Shown piece after piece: positions 17,225-26,332 of a stretch of 64,000 nucleotides of DNA. Made by a program: the position numbers and the translations under genes. A model generated the notes under the pieces. It was not told the DNA's origin and searched no databases. It worked only from the letters and a program-made list of their open reading frames with translations. The stretch spans positions 62,001 to 126,000 of the forward strand of contig NZ_FNUY01000004.1 of NCBI RefSeq assembly GCF_900108245.1, in the 5' to 3' direction. The DNA is from Allobosea lathyri. Lineage in GTDB: Bacteria; Pseudomonadota; Alphaproteobacteria; Rhizobiales; Beijerinckiaceae. The stretch's first letter is position 1, and each line of letters begins with the position of its first letter.

Positions 17225-17965
17225 CTAGATATGCGAGGATGGGGATTGGGGCGCCGCCTGGACCTGGCCGCGTCCGATATAGACGTCTCCCATTTCCTCA
17301 TTGGCGAGCAGATTTGCCCCGGTATCGGATAGGACGATGCGGCCGGCATCGAGAATGTAGCCGCGATCGCTGAAGGCGAGCGCCTGGCGCGCGCGCTGTT
17401 CGACCATGAGCACGGCAACATCGGCCTGCGGCAGCCGCTTGACCTCCTCGAAGACCTGGTCGGTCAACGCCGGCGACAGCGCGGCCGACGGCTCGTCGAG
17501 CAGGATCAGGCGTGGCGAGGACATCAGGGCTCGCGCGAAAGCGAGTTGCTGGCGCTCGCCGCCGGAGAGGTTCTCGGCATAGGTGCCGCGCCGCCCCGCC
17601 AAGGCGGGGAAGAGATCGAACATGTCGCGGATCCGCGCGGCCTTGGCCGGCGCGTGCTCGACGACCTGCAGGTTCTCCAGCACCGTCAGGGTGCCGAAGA
17701 CATTGCGGACCTGCGGCACGTAGGAAATGCCGATGCGGACGCGATCCTCGATCTGCAGCTTCATCAGGTCGATGCCGTCGAAGACCATCGTGCCGGAGAT
17801 GCGCGGCAGGATCCCCATAGCAGCCTTGATGAGGGTCGATTTGCCCGCGCCATTGGTGCCGGCGATCGTGACGATCTCCTTGGCGCCAACGTCCATGTCG
17901 ATGCCGCTGATGATGTCGACATCGCCGTAGCCGCCCGACAGGTTGGCGATTTTCAGAAGGCTCAT
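17225..17965 (-). CDS. livF: LivF-type ABC transporter ATPase
   Basis: 246-aa ATP-binding subunit of a branched-chain-amino-acid-type (HAAT) importer. Walker A is GTNGAGKST, the signature is LSGGERQQLAFARAL, Walker B is LILLDEPSAALSP, and a GYGDVDIISGIDM start is typical of LivF. ATG 17965 overlaps the LivG stop as ATGA and has GGGAGGGG upstream; the longer open frame to 18211 is antisense-like read-through. These transporters often carry aromatic acids, amides or urea rather than leucine, so the name reflects family only. Confidence 0.93.
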   Translation of the reverse strand: MSLLKIANLSGGYGDVDIISGIDMDVGAKEIVTIAGTNGAGKSTLIKAAMGILPRISGTMVFDGIDLMKLQIEDRVRIGISYVPQVRNVFGTLTVLENLQVVEHAPAKAARIRDMFDLFPALAGRRGTYAENLSGGERQQLAFARALMSSPRLILLDEPSAALSPALTDQVFEEVKRLPQADVAVLMVEQRARQALAFSDRGYILDAGRIVLSDTGANLLANEEMGDVYIGRGQVQAAPQSPSSHI

Positions 17966-18723
17966 ATGACCCCTCCCATATAGGCTTCGCGGACGCCCTG
18001 ATCGGCGAGAACGGCATCGGGCGTGCCGCTGGCTATGACCCGGCCACGATCCATCGCGTAGAGACGCGGCACGATGCGGGCGAGTTCGGCGAGATTGTGC
18101 TCGATGATCAGCACCGCGATGCCGCGCTTGTTCAGCTCGACGATCCGGTCGCAGAGCTGCTCGATCAGAACCGGGTTCACGCCGGCAAAGGGCTCGTCGA
18201 GCAGGATGCATTTGGGTTCGAGCATCAGCAGCCGGCCGATCTCGAGCAGCTTCTTCTGGCCGCCCGAAAGCTTGCCGGCAAGTTCGTCCGAAACGCGCGC
18301 AAGATTGAGGAAGGCCATCACCTCGCGCACGCGCTCGGCCAGCCGCTCCTCCTCCTGCCGGATCGCGTGCCTGGAGAAGACCAGGGCCGCGAGCTTCTCG
18401 CCGCGCTGATCACGCGCCGCCACCATCATGTTGTCGAACACCGTCATGTGGCTGAATTCGCGCGGCACCTGGAAGGTCCGGGCGAGGCCGCGCCGCACGC
18501 GCTGATGAACCGGCACGTTGGTGATGTCCTCGCCCTGGAAGACCACGCTGCCGGAGCCCGCCGGGATGTAGCCGGTCGCGACCGAGAACAGCGTGCTCTT
18601 GCCGGCGCCGTTCGTGCCGATCAAGCCGACCAGCTCGCCATCGCCGACCTCGAGGGAGACGCTGTCGAGGGCACGGAATCCGCCAAAGCGCGCCGTGATG
18701 TCGGTAATCGAAAGGAGCGCCAT
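17962..18723 (-). CDS. livG: LivG-type ABC transporter ATPase
   Basis: 253-aa ATPase partner of LivF. Motifs seen are Walker A GTNGAGKST, RTFQVPREFSHMTVFDN (Q loop), LSGGQKKLLEIGRLL (signature), CILLDEPFAGVNP (Walker B) and IEHNLAEL with the switch histidine. Its start codon shares a base with the stop of the LivM gene, and its stop overlaps the LivF start, so the three are tightly coupled. Confidence 0.94.
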   Translation of the reverse strand: MALLSITDITARFGGFRALDSVSLEVGDGELVGLIGTNGAGKSTLFSVATGYIPAGSGSVVFQGEDITNVPVHQRVRRGLARTFQVPREFSHMTVFDNMMVAARDQRGEKLAALVFSRHAIRQEEERLAERVREVMAFLNLARVSDELAGKLSGGQKKLLEIGRLLMLEPKCILLDEPFAGVNPVLIEQLCDRIVELNKRGIAVLIIEHNLAELARIVPRLYAMDRGRVIASGTPDAVLADQGVREAYMGGVI

Positions 18724-19628
18724 CAGTTGCTCCCCCTTGCGGATTTGCCGGAGGATTTCCCGAACAGGCCCTGCGGGCGGTAGAGCACGACGCAGATCAG
18801 CGCCATGCCGATGATCCAGATGCGCACGCTCGCCAGTTGCACCTCGGACACGCCGGTGAAGATGTCGCGCAGGAAGCGCGAGCCTTCGAGAAAGCCGACG
18901 AGCAGGACGGTTCCGATGATGACGCCGCGCAGCGAGCCCACGCCGCCCAGCACGAGGGCGATCCAGATATAGAAGGTGATGAGCGGGACGTATTGCTCGG
19001 GGCTGATGAAGGTCAGGTAGTGGGCCTGAAGCCCGCCAGCGAGACCGGCGATTCCCGCGCCGATCATCAGGGACCGCGTCTTGAACTGCGCGGGGTTCTT
19101 GCCCAGCGCCCGGACAGCGACCTCATTGTCGCGGATCGCTTCGATCACGCGGCCGAACGGGCTGCGGATGATGTGATGGATCAGCAGGAAGACCGCCGCG
19201 CAGACCGCGAGCAGCAGCAGGAAGATGCAGAGATCGATCATCTTCGGATCGACCCAGCCGGCAAAAAGCCTCGGAATGCCCGGCAGGCCGTGCATGCCCC
19301 GCGTCAGCCACTCTTCCGTCTGCAGCGTCATGCGCACCGCCTCGGAAAAGCCGAGCGTCACGATGGCCAGGTAGTCGCCGCCCAGTCGCAGCGAGACCAT
19401 TCCCAGCGGGTATGCGGCAAGCGCCGCCAGAGCCGTGGCCGCCGCCAGCGAAACCGGGATCGGCACGCCTTTGAGTGCAAGCAGCGCCGAGGTGTAGGAT
19501 CCGATGGCGAAGAAGCCGACATGCCCGAAATTCACCAGGCCGGTGAAGCCGTATTGCAGCGCCAGCCCGCTTGCCATCAGCAGATAGATCAGCACGCTGA
19601 TCGAGATCGCGATCAAATAGCCTTCCAT
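18723..19628 (-). CDS. livM: LivM-type ABC transporter permease
   Basis: About 301-aa inner-membrane permease with multiple hydrophobic helices. Family marks are ALQYGFTGLVNFGHVGFFAI, YPLGMVSLRLGGDYLAIVTL, the EAA-like IEAIRDNEVAVRALGKNPAQ and a C-terminal LYRPQGLFG. ATG 19628 has GAGGTG upstream. It forms the pore with the LivH protein encoded 4 bp upstream. Confidence 0.93.
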   Translation of the reverse strand: MEGYLIAISISVLIYLLMASGLALQYGFTGLVNFGHVGFFAIGSYTSALLALKGVPIPVSLAAATALAALAAYPLGMVSLRLGGDYLAIVTLGFSEAVRMTLQTEEWLTRGMHGLPGIPRLFAGWVDPKMIDLCIFLLLLAVCAAVFLLIHHIIRSPFGRVIEAIRDNEVAVRALGKNPAQFKTRSLMIGAGIAGLAGGLQAHYLTFISPEQYVPLITFYIWIALVLGGVGSLRGVIIGTVLLVGFLEGSRFLRDIFTGVSEVQLASVRIWIIGMALICVVLYRPQGLFGKSSGKSARGSN

Positions 19629-19632
19629 GGCA

Positions 19633-20508
19633 TCACCTCGCTGCAATCGGACGGCCGAACATTCCCTGCGGTCGCATCAGCAGCACGCAAAGAAGGATCA
19701 GGAAGGCGAGGACGACCTTGTAGGCAGGGCCCACGAACAGGGTCGCGACTTCCTGGGCGATACTGAAGGTCACGATGCCCAGCACCGCGCCGACAGGACT
19801 GCCGATCCCGCCGAGGATCACGCCGGCAAACATCGGCATCAGCAGTTCCCAGCCGAGCTCAGGCAGAACCACGGCCTTGATGCCCAGCAGCGCGCCGCCG
19901 AGCCCGCAGAAGGCCCCGGCCACGGCCCAGAGGAAAATCATCACCCGGCGCGCGCGGATGCCGCTCGCCGCAGCCAGTTCGGGACTGTCCGCGATCGCCC
20001 TCATGCGGCGGCCCGTCGGCGTCAGATACATCACGCAGAACACGAGTAGGAGCGCGACGAGCGCCGCACCGACGATGTAGAGGTCGGTCGGCAGGATGCG
20101 GATTCCGCCGAAGTTCCAGGCCCGCACCAGCGGCAGGTCCACCACATACTGGTCCTGCCCGGCGAAGAAGGTGATCGAACTGCGCACCGCGAAGGCAACG
20201 CCGATCGAAGCGATCAGGCGGGACACGTGGGAACGCTCCGCAAGCGCCCGGAAGACCCAGAAATACATCAGCAGCGAGACGGCCGCCGTCATCGTCATCG
20301 CGCCCAGCACGGCTGTCACGATGGAGCCGCCCAGAAACATCTGGGAGGCGATGGTCGTATAGGCGCCCAGGGTCATGTAGTCGCCCGTGGCCGCATTGGG
20401 GAAGCGCGCGATGCCGAACACCAGCGTGATCGCCAGTGCCGGCAAGGCAAGGAGCATCCCGATCACCACGCCGTTGATGACCGCGTTTGCGATCGAGATC
20501 CAATCCAT
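19633..20508 (-). CDS. livH: LivH-type ABC transporter permease
   Basis: 291-aa permease of the same importer. It has eight or so hydrophobic segments, including MLLALPALAITLVFGIARFP and the loop MRAIADSPELAAASGIRARR, which contacts the ATPase. The ending LLMRPQGMFGRP is typical. It lies 14 bp after the binding-protein gene. Confidence 0.93.
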   Translation of the reverse strand: MDWISIANAVINGVVIGMLLALPALAITLVFGIARFPNAATGDYMTLGAYTTIASQMFLGGSIVTAVLGAMTMTAAVSLLMYFWVFRALAERSHVSRLIASIGVAFAVRSSITFFAGQDQYVVDLPLVRAWNFGGIRILPTDLYIVGAALVALLLVFCVMYLTPTGRRMRAIADSPELAAASGIRARRVMIFLWAVAGAFCGLGGALLGIKAVVLPELGWELLMPMFAGVILGGIGSPVGAVLGIVTFSIAQEVATLFVGPAYKVVLAFLILLCVLLMRPQGMFGRPIAAR

Positions 20509-20522
20509 GGCTGCGACCTTCC

Positions 20523-21761
20523 CTACGCCGGCAACTGGCCAGGGATGGTCTCTTTCAGGACAAGCTTGCCATCCTGAATGTCGAACACGCCGAAGTCGGG
20601 TACCGTTTCGCCTTGCTTGCCGAAATCGAGGCGCGATGAGGCGCCGTCATAATCGACCTTCTGGCCCTTCCGCAGGATGTCGCGGCCTTCGACGAAGGAG
20701 TTCGCCTTGGTGCCACCGGTGCCGGTGACCGAGCGGATCTTGTCGTTGATGGCGGCAATGTCGGCCTTGGCCCCGGCGGCTTCGAGGGCGAGAGCAAGGG
20801 TGATCACCATGTCGTAGCTCTGCGCGGCGAAGATGTCCGGTTCGCGCTTGGTGATCTTCTTGAACTCGCCCGCGAAATGCTTGAAGGCGGAATGCTGCTC
20901 GGCCGCGACATTGGAGATCGAGATGAGCCCTTCGGTCGCCTCCTTGCCGAGCGCCTTGACGAGGTCCTCATTGGCCGTCCAGCCGGGCATGATGAACTTG
21001 CAGTCCTGCCCGCTCTGGTACCATTCCTTGAGGATGATCGTGGCATCCGGACGGTAGGCGCTGAGTGAGATGACATCCGGCTTCGTGGCGAGGACGCGTG
21101 CCAGTTCGGTGCGATAGCTGCTCTGGTTGGGCTCGTAGACGACGAAGGCGCTGACCTTGCCGCCATTGGCCTCCCAGGCATTCTTGAAGTAGTTGGCCTG
21201 CCCGACAAAGGTCGAGTTGTTGAAGGCCATCACGGCCGGGCGCTTGAAGCCGCGGCGCCGCGCAACCTCGGCGAAGGCATTCCCGAAGATCGCGTTGGAG
21301 GCCTGGAACATCCAGGCGAGCCCCTTCTTGTTCTCGGTGAGCATCTCCGGCGCGCCGCAGGTGTTCATCGTGATGACGTTGGCGTCGTTGGTGATCGGCA
21401 TCGTCGCAAGGCCGACCGAGGACGGCCAGATGCCAACGACTGCTTCGACCTTGTTGATCTCGACGAGCTTCTTGACCGCAAGCACTGCGGCCTCGGGCTT
21501 GGTCTGGTCGTCCTCGGCAAAGAGCTGGAACTTGCGGCCGGCAGCACCGCCGGCGGCATTCACCTCGCTGACCGCGAGCTTGATCGCTTCCAGCATGTAA
21601 GGGCCATAGGGGCCGCCGATGCCGGTGATCGAATTGAGCGCGCCGAGCCGGAAGACCGGCTCGCCCTGCGCAAGAGCGGGGACTGGAAGTGCGCCCAGGG
21701 CGGCGGCTGCCGTCCCGGAGACGAGAAAGCCGCGCCGTGACAAATCGTAAGGCTGTTTCAT
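20523..21761 (-). CDS. Tat-exported HAAT-type solute-binding protein
   Basis: About 412-aa periplasmic receptor of the Liv-type importer (Peripla_BP_6 fold). The N-terminus contains DLSRRGFLVSGTAAAALGAL, a twin-arginine signal, so it should be exported folded; that is uncommon but known for this class. The binding domain begins FRLGALNSITGIGGPYGPYM and contains VGIWPSSVGLATMPITN. ATG 21761 or the preceding ATG 21764 may start it, with AGGGA upstream. It sits between the CoA-transferase and permease genes, linking uptake to catabolism. The ligand is unknown and need not be an amino acid. Confidence 0.91.
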   Translation of the reverse strand: MKQPYDLSRRGFLVSGTAAAALGALPVPALAQGEPVFRLGALNSITGIGGPYGPYMLEAIKLAVSEVNAAGGAAGRKFQLFAEDDQTKPEAAVLAVKKLVEINKVEAVVGIWPSSVGLATMPITNDANVITMNTCGAPEMLTENKKGLAWMFQASNAIFGNAFAEVARRRGFKRPAVMAFNNSTFVGQANYFKNAWEANGGKVSAFVVYEPNQSSYRTELARVLATKPDVISLSAYRPDATIILKEWYQSGQDCKFIMPGWTANEDLVKALGKEATEGLISISNVAAEQHSAFKHFAGEFKKITKREPDIFAAQSYDMVITLALALEAAGAKADIAAINDKIRSVTGTGGTKANSFVEGRDILRKGQKVDYDGASSRLDFGKQGETVPDFGVFDIQDGKLVLKETIPGQLPA

Positions 21762-21831
21762 CATCGTTCCCTGTGTTGGTTTTTGGCGTTTTTTTATTGT
21801 TGGGGGCGGTTGCGTGCCCCGAAAAGGCAAC

Positions 21832-23049
21832 TCACTGAATGGCGCCGCGATCTCGCAGGCCGGAGATCTGATCGTCCGAAACCCCGAACCGACGCAGGAC
21901 GGTGTCCGTGTCTTCGCCGAGCAGGGGAGCGGCCTTTCGGATCGCTCCCGGCGTTTTCGAGAATTTCGTGGGGATGCCGATCATCCGCATGGAGCCAAGC
22001 TTGGGATGTTCGATCTCCTCGATCATGCCGCGGGCGATATAGTGCGGGTCGTTCATCGCCTGCCCGAAGTCGTTGATCGGGCCGCAGGGAACGCTGGCCT
22101 CCTCGCAACGCGCGATCCAGGTTGCCGCATCGGCTGAGGCGAAGGCCGCTTCGAGCAGCGGCTCGAGCGCCGTGATGTTCTCGAGCCGGTCCATATTGGT
22201 CAAGAAACGCGGGTCGGCGATCAGCTCCGGGCAATTGATAACGTCGCGGCAAAGCTTCTCCCAGGTACGCTGGTTGGCGGCGCCGATGACGATGAAGCCG
22301 TCTCCCGTGCGCAGCGCCTGATAGGGCGCCGAAACCCGGTGACGGCTGCCCGTCGCCTTGGCCACAGTGCCCTCAGCGAAATAGGCGGCCGCCTCCCAGA
22401 TGAACCAGGGCAGCCCGCATTCCGCCAGCGAGATGTCGATATGCTGGCCTTCGCCGGTCTTGAGTTGATGGACATGGGCCGCGATGATCGAATAGGCGGC
22501 GGTCAGACCGGCGCCGACATCATAGATCGCGATGCCGGATTTGAGCGGGCGGCCATCGGGCTCTCCGGTCATGCTCATGATGCCGGTCAGGCCCTGCGCC
22601 ACCAGGTCGAAACCGCCCTTGCGCGAATACGGGCCCGTCTGGCCGTAGCCGGACACCGAGCAGTAGATCAGGCGCGGATTGATCTTGCTCAGGGTTTCGT
22701 AGTCGACACCCAGCGATTTGGTCACGCCGACCCGGTAGTTCTCCACCACGACATCGGCCCAACGGACCATGTCGTAGAGAATGTCGCGCGCCTGCGGGTC
22801 CTTCAGATTGAGGGAGATGCCCTCCTTGTTGCGGTTGATCTGCGCGAAGCAGGTCGACTCGCCGTTCACATAGGGGCCCATCTCGCGGGAATCGTCGCCC
22901 GTGACGGGCTTCTCGACCTTGATCACCTCGGCCCCGAGATCGGCGAGGACCATGGTGCAGTAAGGCCCCGCCATAATCTGCGAGAGATCGAGGACCTTCA
23001 TGCCGGTGATCGGCGACGGATGGCTGCTCATTGGAACTCTGCCTGTCAT
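21832..23049 (-). CDS. CaiB/BaiF family III CoA-transferase
   Basis: About 405 aa. Moves CoA from a donor acyl-CoA to an organic acid, activating it for beta-oxidation-like steps. Visible are GMKVLDLSQIMAGPYCTMVL, ADLGAEVIKVEKP, the segment SGIAIYDVGAG with the family's catalytic Asp, and GQHIDISLAECGL. The start could be ATG 23049 or ATG 23031; neither has a strong RBS. It follows the crotonase gene by 7 bp. A second family III transferase is encoded at 28864-30084. Confidence 0.9.
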   Translation of the reverse strand: MTGRVPMSSHPSPITGMKVLDLSQIMAGPYCTMVLADLGAEVIKVEKPVTGDDSREMGPYVNGESTCFAQINRNKEGISLNLKDPQARDILYDMVRWADVVVENYRVGVTKSLGVDYETLSKINPRLIYCSVSGYGQTGPYSRKGGFDLVAQGLTGIMSMTGEPDGRPLKSGIAIYDVGAGLTAAYSIIAAHVHQLKTGEGQHIDISLAECGLPWFIWEAAAYFAEGTVAKATGSRHRVSAPYQALRTGDGFIVIGAANQRTWEKLCRDVINCPELIADPRFLTNMDRLENITALEPLLEAAFASADAATWIARCEEASVPCGPINDFGQAMNDPHYIARGMIEEIEHPKLGSMRMIGIPTKFSKTPGAIRKAAPLLGEDTDTVLRRFGVSDDQISGLRDRGAIQ

Positions 23050-23056
23050 GTTCTTG

Positions 23057-23830
23057 TCAGCGCCCGGCAAAGGCCGGCTTGATCTTCTGGGCGAAGGCTG
23101 TCCGCCCCAGCCGGTAGTCCTCGGTGTCGAAGCACGCATAGGCTTCGTCGCTTTCCTCCGAGGTCAGCGGGCCGCCCTGGCGCAGGCGCTGGACGAATTT
23201 CTTGTGCCAGCGATTGACCAGGGGCGCCCCGGCGGCGATGCGATCGGCCGCGCCATGGGCTTCGGCGGCGACAGCCTCGTCATCGGCGAGCCGGGTCACG
23301 AGCCCTTTCGACAAGGCCTCTTCTGCTCCGAAAATGCGACCTTCGAGCAGGATTTCGAGCGCAGCCGAATGGCCGATGACCGCAACGATGTCCTCGAGCT
23401 CGCGATAGTCCAGCGTGATGCCGATCCGGTTGATCGGCACGCCGAAGCGCGCCGAGCGCGCCGCGATGCGGATGTCGCACATCGAGGCGACCTCCAACCC
23501 GCCGCCGACGCAGGCGCCTTCGATGCAGGCCACGGTCGGATGCCGCAGGTTCTTCAGCCGGTCGGTCATTTCGAGCGTGAAATCGGCATAGTCGCGGGCC
23601 TGCCGACGGCCGTCGCGATCGTCGCTGAAACCACCGATATCGCTGCCGGCACAAAAGTGGCCGCCGGCGCCCCGGACGACGACGCAGCGAACGTCGTCAT
23701 CGACCTCGAAGCCGGCAAAGGCCGCACCGAACGCCTGGTACATCTCCATCGTGAAAGCATTGCGCTTCTCGGGACGGTTCAGCAGGACCGTGACGACGCC
23801 CTTCCCGTCGCGCGAAACCTCGATGCTCAT
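23057..23830 (-). CDS. Enoyl-CoA hydratase/isomerase (crotonase superfamily)
   Basis: 257-aa crotonase-fold enzyme acting on a CoA thioester. The oxyanion-hole segments are GGHFCAGSDIGGF and EGACVGGGLEVASMCDIRIA. Where classic hydratases have a Glu-containing PE-x-x-LG-x-x-PG segment, this protein reads INRIGITLDYRELEDI, so the exact reaction (hydration, isomerisation or C-C cleavage) is uncertain. Its stop is 7 bp before the CoA-transferase start, and its first base overlaps the end of the metalloenzyme gene. Confidence 0.9.
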   Translation of the reverse strand: MSIEVSRDGKGVVTVLLNRPEKRNAFTMEMYQAFGAAFAGFEVDDDVRCVVVRGAGGHFCAGSDIGGFSDDRDGRRQARDYADFTLEMTDRLKNLRHPTVACIEGACVGGGLEVASMCDIRIAARSARFGVPINRIGITLDYRELEDIVAVIGHSAALEILLEGRIFGAEEALSKGLVTRLADDEAVAAEAHGAADRIAAGAPLVNRWHKKFVQRLRQGGPLTSEESDEAYACFDTEDYRLGRTAFAQKIKPAFAGR

Positions 23831-24807
23831 CAGGCGCGCTCCAGCAGCAGGTCGGTGCCGCGCAGGACGGCGCGGCCGTCCAGCTCAAGGGTCGCGTCGG
23901 TCAGGATCGTGTCGTAATGCGCCGCCGCCTTCACGGTGCCGCCGATATAGGCGCTGGTGCCCAGCGCGAGCTGGATCGAGCCATAGACGCTCTCATCGGA
24001 GAGCATGGTGCCGTCGAGAACGCAGTGCGGGTTCATGCCGACGCCGAGTTCGCCGAGATTGTAGACGAGCGGGTCGTTGAAGCTCTTCAGGAGGTCGCTG
24101 AACTGGCGCGCCTCGGCTCCGCCCTCGATCGCGACGGCCATGCCCTTCTCCATATGGATGCGAACCGGCTCCTCGCGGATCAGAGACACGCCGGGAATGC
24201 TGGCATTGACGACGATGACGCCCTCGGCCGTGCCCTCGACTGGAGCCAGGCTGGCCTCCAGGCAGTATCCGGCCGAGATATCGACGGTGTTGGCGAAGCC
24301 ATGCAGCGCCCGGCCGCGCCGGCCGGCGATGCTCATGGTCACGTCGGTCCCGTCAGCGCTGGTGACGCGGGCAGTATCGGCCTGGGTGAAGGCCTCGGCC
24401 AGGCTCTCGATGCGCGGTCGCAGGGCGACGAAATCCGCTTCCCAGCCCTCGGCCAGGAAGAAGTCGCTTTGATGCGACTCCGGCAGCACGATGACACCGA
24501 CACCGGCGCGCGTCGCCTCCTGGCGGGCCTGGGTGTGCGCGATGTTGGCGCGCGTCAGCCCGATCACGAGATCCGAGGCCTTCATGGCATCCGCGGTGAT
24601 CCGCGAAAGCCCGCCTCCATGCCGCGACGAGCCCTCGATCTGCATGAGGTGCACGCCGGCGCCGACCTCCGACAGGGCGATCGCCAGCGCCTCGACATTA
24701 TGATCGGTGAAGAGATCGTACAGGACCAGAACCTGGCTGTCGGGCCCGGCATTGCCGAGCAGCTTCACGACCTTGCGCGCGTTTTTCAGCTTGAGAAGTG
24801 TGTTCAT
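23830..24807 (-). CDS. M29 aminopeptidase / NicX-fold metalloenzyme, function unknown
   Basis: 325 aa, related both to M29 aminopeptidases and to 2,5-dihydroxypyridine 5,6-dioxygenase (NicX). Matching segments are RIHMEKGMAVAIEGG, SFNDPLVYNLGELGVGMNP and YIGGTVKAAAHYDTILTDAT. The terminal HxD metal motif (HYD) is present. At the earlier ligand site it has Glu (LGELG) as in M29, whereas NicX has His. Where M29 has a His in HLALG, this protein has Gln (IQLALG). The metal set is therefore mixed, and neither peptidase nor dioxygenase activity can be assumed. It lies 7 bp after the aminotransferase gene in the same operon, so a nitrogen-containing carboxylate substrate is plausible. Confidence 0.78.
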   Translation of the reverse strand: MNTLLKLKNARKVVKLLGNAGPDSQVLVLYDLFTDHNVEALAIALSEVGAGVHLMQIEGSSRHGGGLSRITADAMKASDLVIGLTRANIAHTQARQEATRAGVGVIVLPESHQSDFFLAEGWEADFVALRPRIESLAEAFTQADTARVTSADGTDVTMSIAGRRGRALHGFANTVDISAGYCLEASLAPVEGTAEGVIVVNASIPGVSLIREEPVRIHMEKGMAVAIEGGAEARQFSDLLKSFNDPLVYNLGELGVGMNPHCVLDGTMLSDESVYGSIQLALGTSAYIGGTVKAAAHYDTILTDATLELDGRAVLRGTDLLLERA

Positions 24808-24814
24808 GTCGATC

Positions 24815-26170
24815 TCAGGCGCTCTTTGCCATCGGGCTGGCGCGACGGTCGGCAGCGGCGATCGCCTCGCCGAGAATGTCGAGGCCTCGCTCCAGATCCG
24901 CCAGCTCGATCGAGAGCGGCCCCAGGAAGCGGATGACGTTGCCGTGGAAGCCGGCCTTCACCAGGATGAGGCCGTTGCGATAGCACTCCTCGACGATCTG
25001 GGCGGCGAGGTCTCCGGCCGGCGCGTGCGACTTGCGATCCCGCACGATCTCGACGGCCCGCATCGCCCCGAGGCCACGGGCATCGCCCACAACCGCATAG
25101 TGCTGCGCCCAGCCAGCGAAACGATCCTCGACAATGGCGCCGATACGCCGGGCCTTCTCGAGGTAATCGTCGCGCTGCATCACCGCGATCGTGGCCAGGG
25201 CCGCAGCGCAGGAGAGCGGATTTCCGCCATAGGTCCCGCCCAGGCCACCGACCCGGGGGGTGTCCATGAGATCGGCACGCCCGACCAGCGCCGCGATCGG
25301 CATGCCTCCGCCCATCGATTTGGCGAGCGTGTAAAGGTCGGCCTCGATGCCCGAATGCTCGGTCGCGAACCATTCGCCTGTGCGGCAGAAGCCGGATTGG
25401 ATCTCGTCGGCGATCAGCACGATGCCATGCTCAGTGCAATAATCGCGCAGCTTCCTGAGAAAAGGCGTGGGCGCAGCGTGGAAGCCGCCCTCCCCCTGAA
25501 GCGGCTCGATGATTACGGCGGCAACCGCGTCGGGCGAGATCTCCATCTCCACCATGCGCGCGAATTCGGCAAAGGCGGCTTCGCTGCAGGCTTCCTCGCT
25601 TTCATGGCCGGAGCGATACAGGATCGGGAATGGGGCGCGGTAGATTTCCGACGCGAACGGCCCAAAGCCGCTCTTGTAGGCGGGGGCTTTCGCCGTCAGC
25701 GACAGCGCCATGAAGGTGCGGCCGTGGAACGCGCCCTCGAAAGCGATGACCGCCTGACGCCCCGTGGCGCTGCGCGCCACCTTGATCGCATTCTCGACAG
25801 CCTCGGCACCCGTCGTCTGGAGCATGACCTTCTTCGGCCATGAACCGGGAACGAGCTCGATGAGCTTCTCGGCCAGCTCGATATAGCCGGGATACATCAC
25901 GATGTTGAAGCAGGTGTGCAGGAACTGGTCGGCCTGCGTCTTCACGGCCTGCACCACGTCCGGGTGGGCATGGCCGACATTCAGCGTGCCGATCCCGCCA
26001 GCGAAATCCAGGAACGCATTGCCGTCGACATCAGTCAGCTTTGCGCCCGAGGCTTGTGAAGCGAAGACCGGCGGCCCGTTCGCGACACCACGCGCCACGG
26101 CCGCATTGCGCCGCTCCAGCATCGAAATGCACTGCGGGCCCGGCACTGCCAATTCCTGCTTCAGCCTCAT
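24815..26170 (-). CDS. Class III (omega-amino acid) aminotransferase, GABA-transaminase-like
   Basis: About 451-aa PLP enzyme moving an omega-amino group to a 2-oxoacid. Family segments are FLDFAGGIGTLNVGHAHPDV, LLQTTGAEAVENAIKVAR, IVLIADEIQSGFCRTG (PLP-ring Asp) and TLAKSMGGGMPIAALVGRA with the Schiff-base Lys. It resembles 4-aminobutyrate/5-aminovalerate transaminases most. ATG 26170 has GGGGAGGA upstream. It is the first gene of the operon, divergent from a GntR regulator; TTGACA-N18-TATGTC lies at 26236-26207. It probably deaminates the omega-amino acid released by the pathway. Confidence 0.91.
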   Translation of the reverse strand: MRLKQELAVPGPQCISMLERRNAAVARGVANGPPVFASQASGAKLTDVDGNAFLDFAGGIGTLNVGHAHPDVVQAVKTQADQFLHTCFNIVMYPGYIELAEKLIELVPGSWPKKVMLQTTGAEAVENAIKVARSATGRQAVIAFEGAFHGRTFMALSLTAKAPAYKSGFGPFASEIYRAPFPILYRSGHESEEACSEAAFAEFARMVEMEISPDAVAAVIIEPLQGEGGFHAAPTPFLRKLRDYCTEHGIVLIADEIQSGFCRTGEWFATEHSGIEADLYTLAKSMGGGMPIAALVGRADLMDTPRVGGLGGTYGGNPLSCAAALATIAVMQRDDYLEKARRIGAIVEDRFAGWAQHYAVVGDARGLGAMRAVEIVRDRKSHAPAGDLAAQIVEECYRNGLILVKAGFHGNVIRFLGPLSIELADLERGLDILGEAIAAADRRASPMAKSA

Positions 26171-26206
26171 GCGGCTTTCCTCCCCGGCGTCCAATCGCCA
26201 TGGCCG

Positions 26207-26236
26207 GACATAAGCGCGCACATCACTTTGTGTCAA
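26207..26236 (-). promoter_or_regulatory. Candidate sigma70 promoter of the aminotransferase operon
   Basis: On the minus strand TTGACA (26236-26231) and TATGTC (26212-26207) are separated by 18 nt. Transcription would begin near 26200, giving a 30-nt leader before ATG 26170. The -35 box is a perfect consensus; the -10 box is partial. Confidence 0.5.
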
Positions 26237-26249
26237 CTATATTGCAATC

Positions 26250-26261
26250 GATTGTACAATC
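26250..26261. promoter_or_regulatory. Candidate GntR operator GATTGTACAATC
   Basis: A perfect 12-bp palindrome, 14 bp upstream of the -35 box of the aminotransferase promoter and 72 bp before the divergent GntR start. Its core TTGTACAA resembles GntR half sites. A second short palindrome, ATTGCAAT, lies at 26241-26248. Confidence 0.5.
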
Positions 26262-26332
26262 TTTTGTCGAAGCGATTGATCTATCCGCTCAGCCGCTCTA
26301 TTCGGAAGGCACACACACCATGGGGTTGCATA

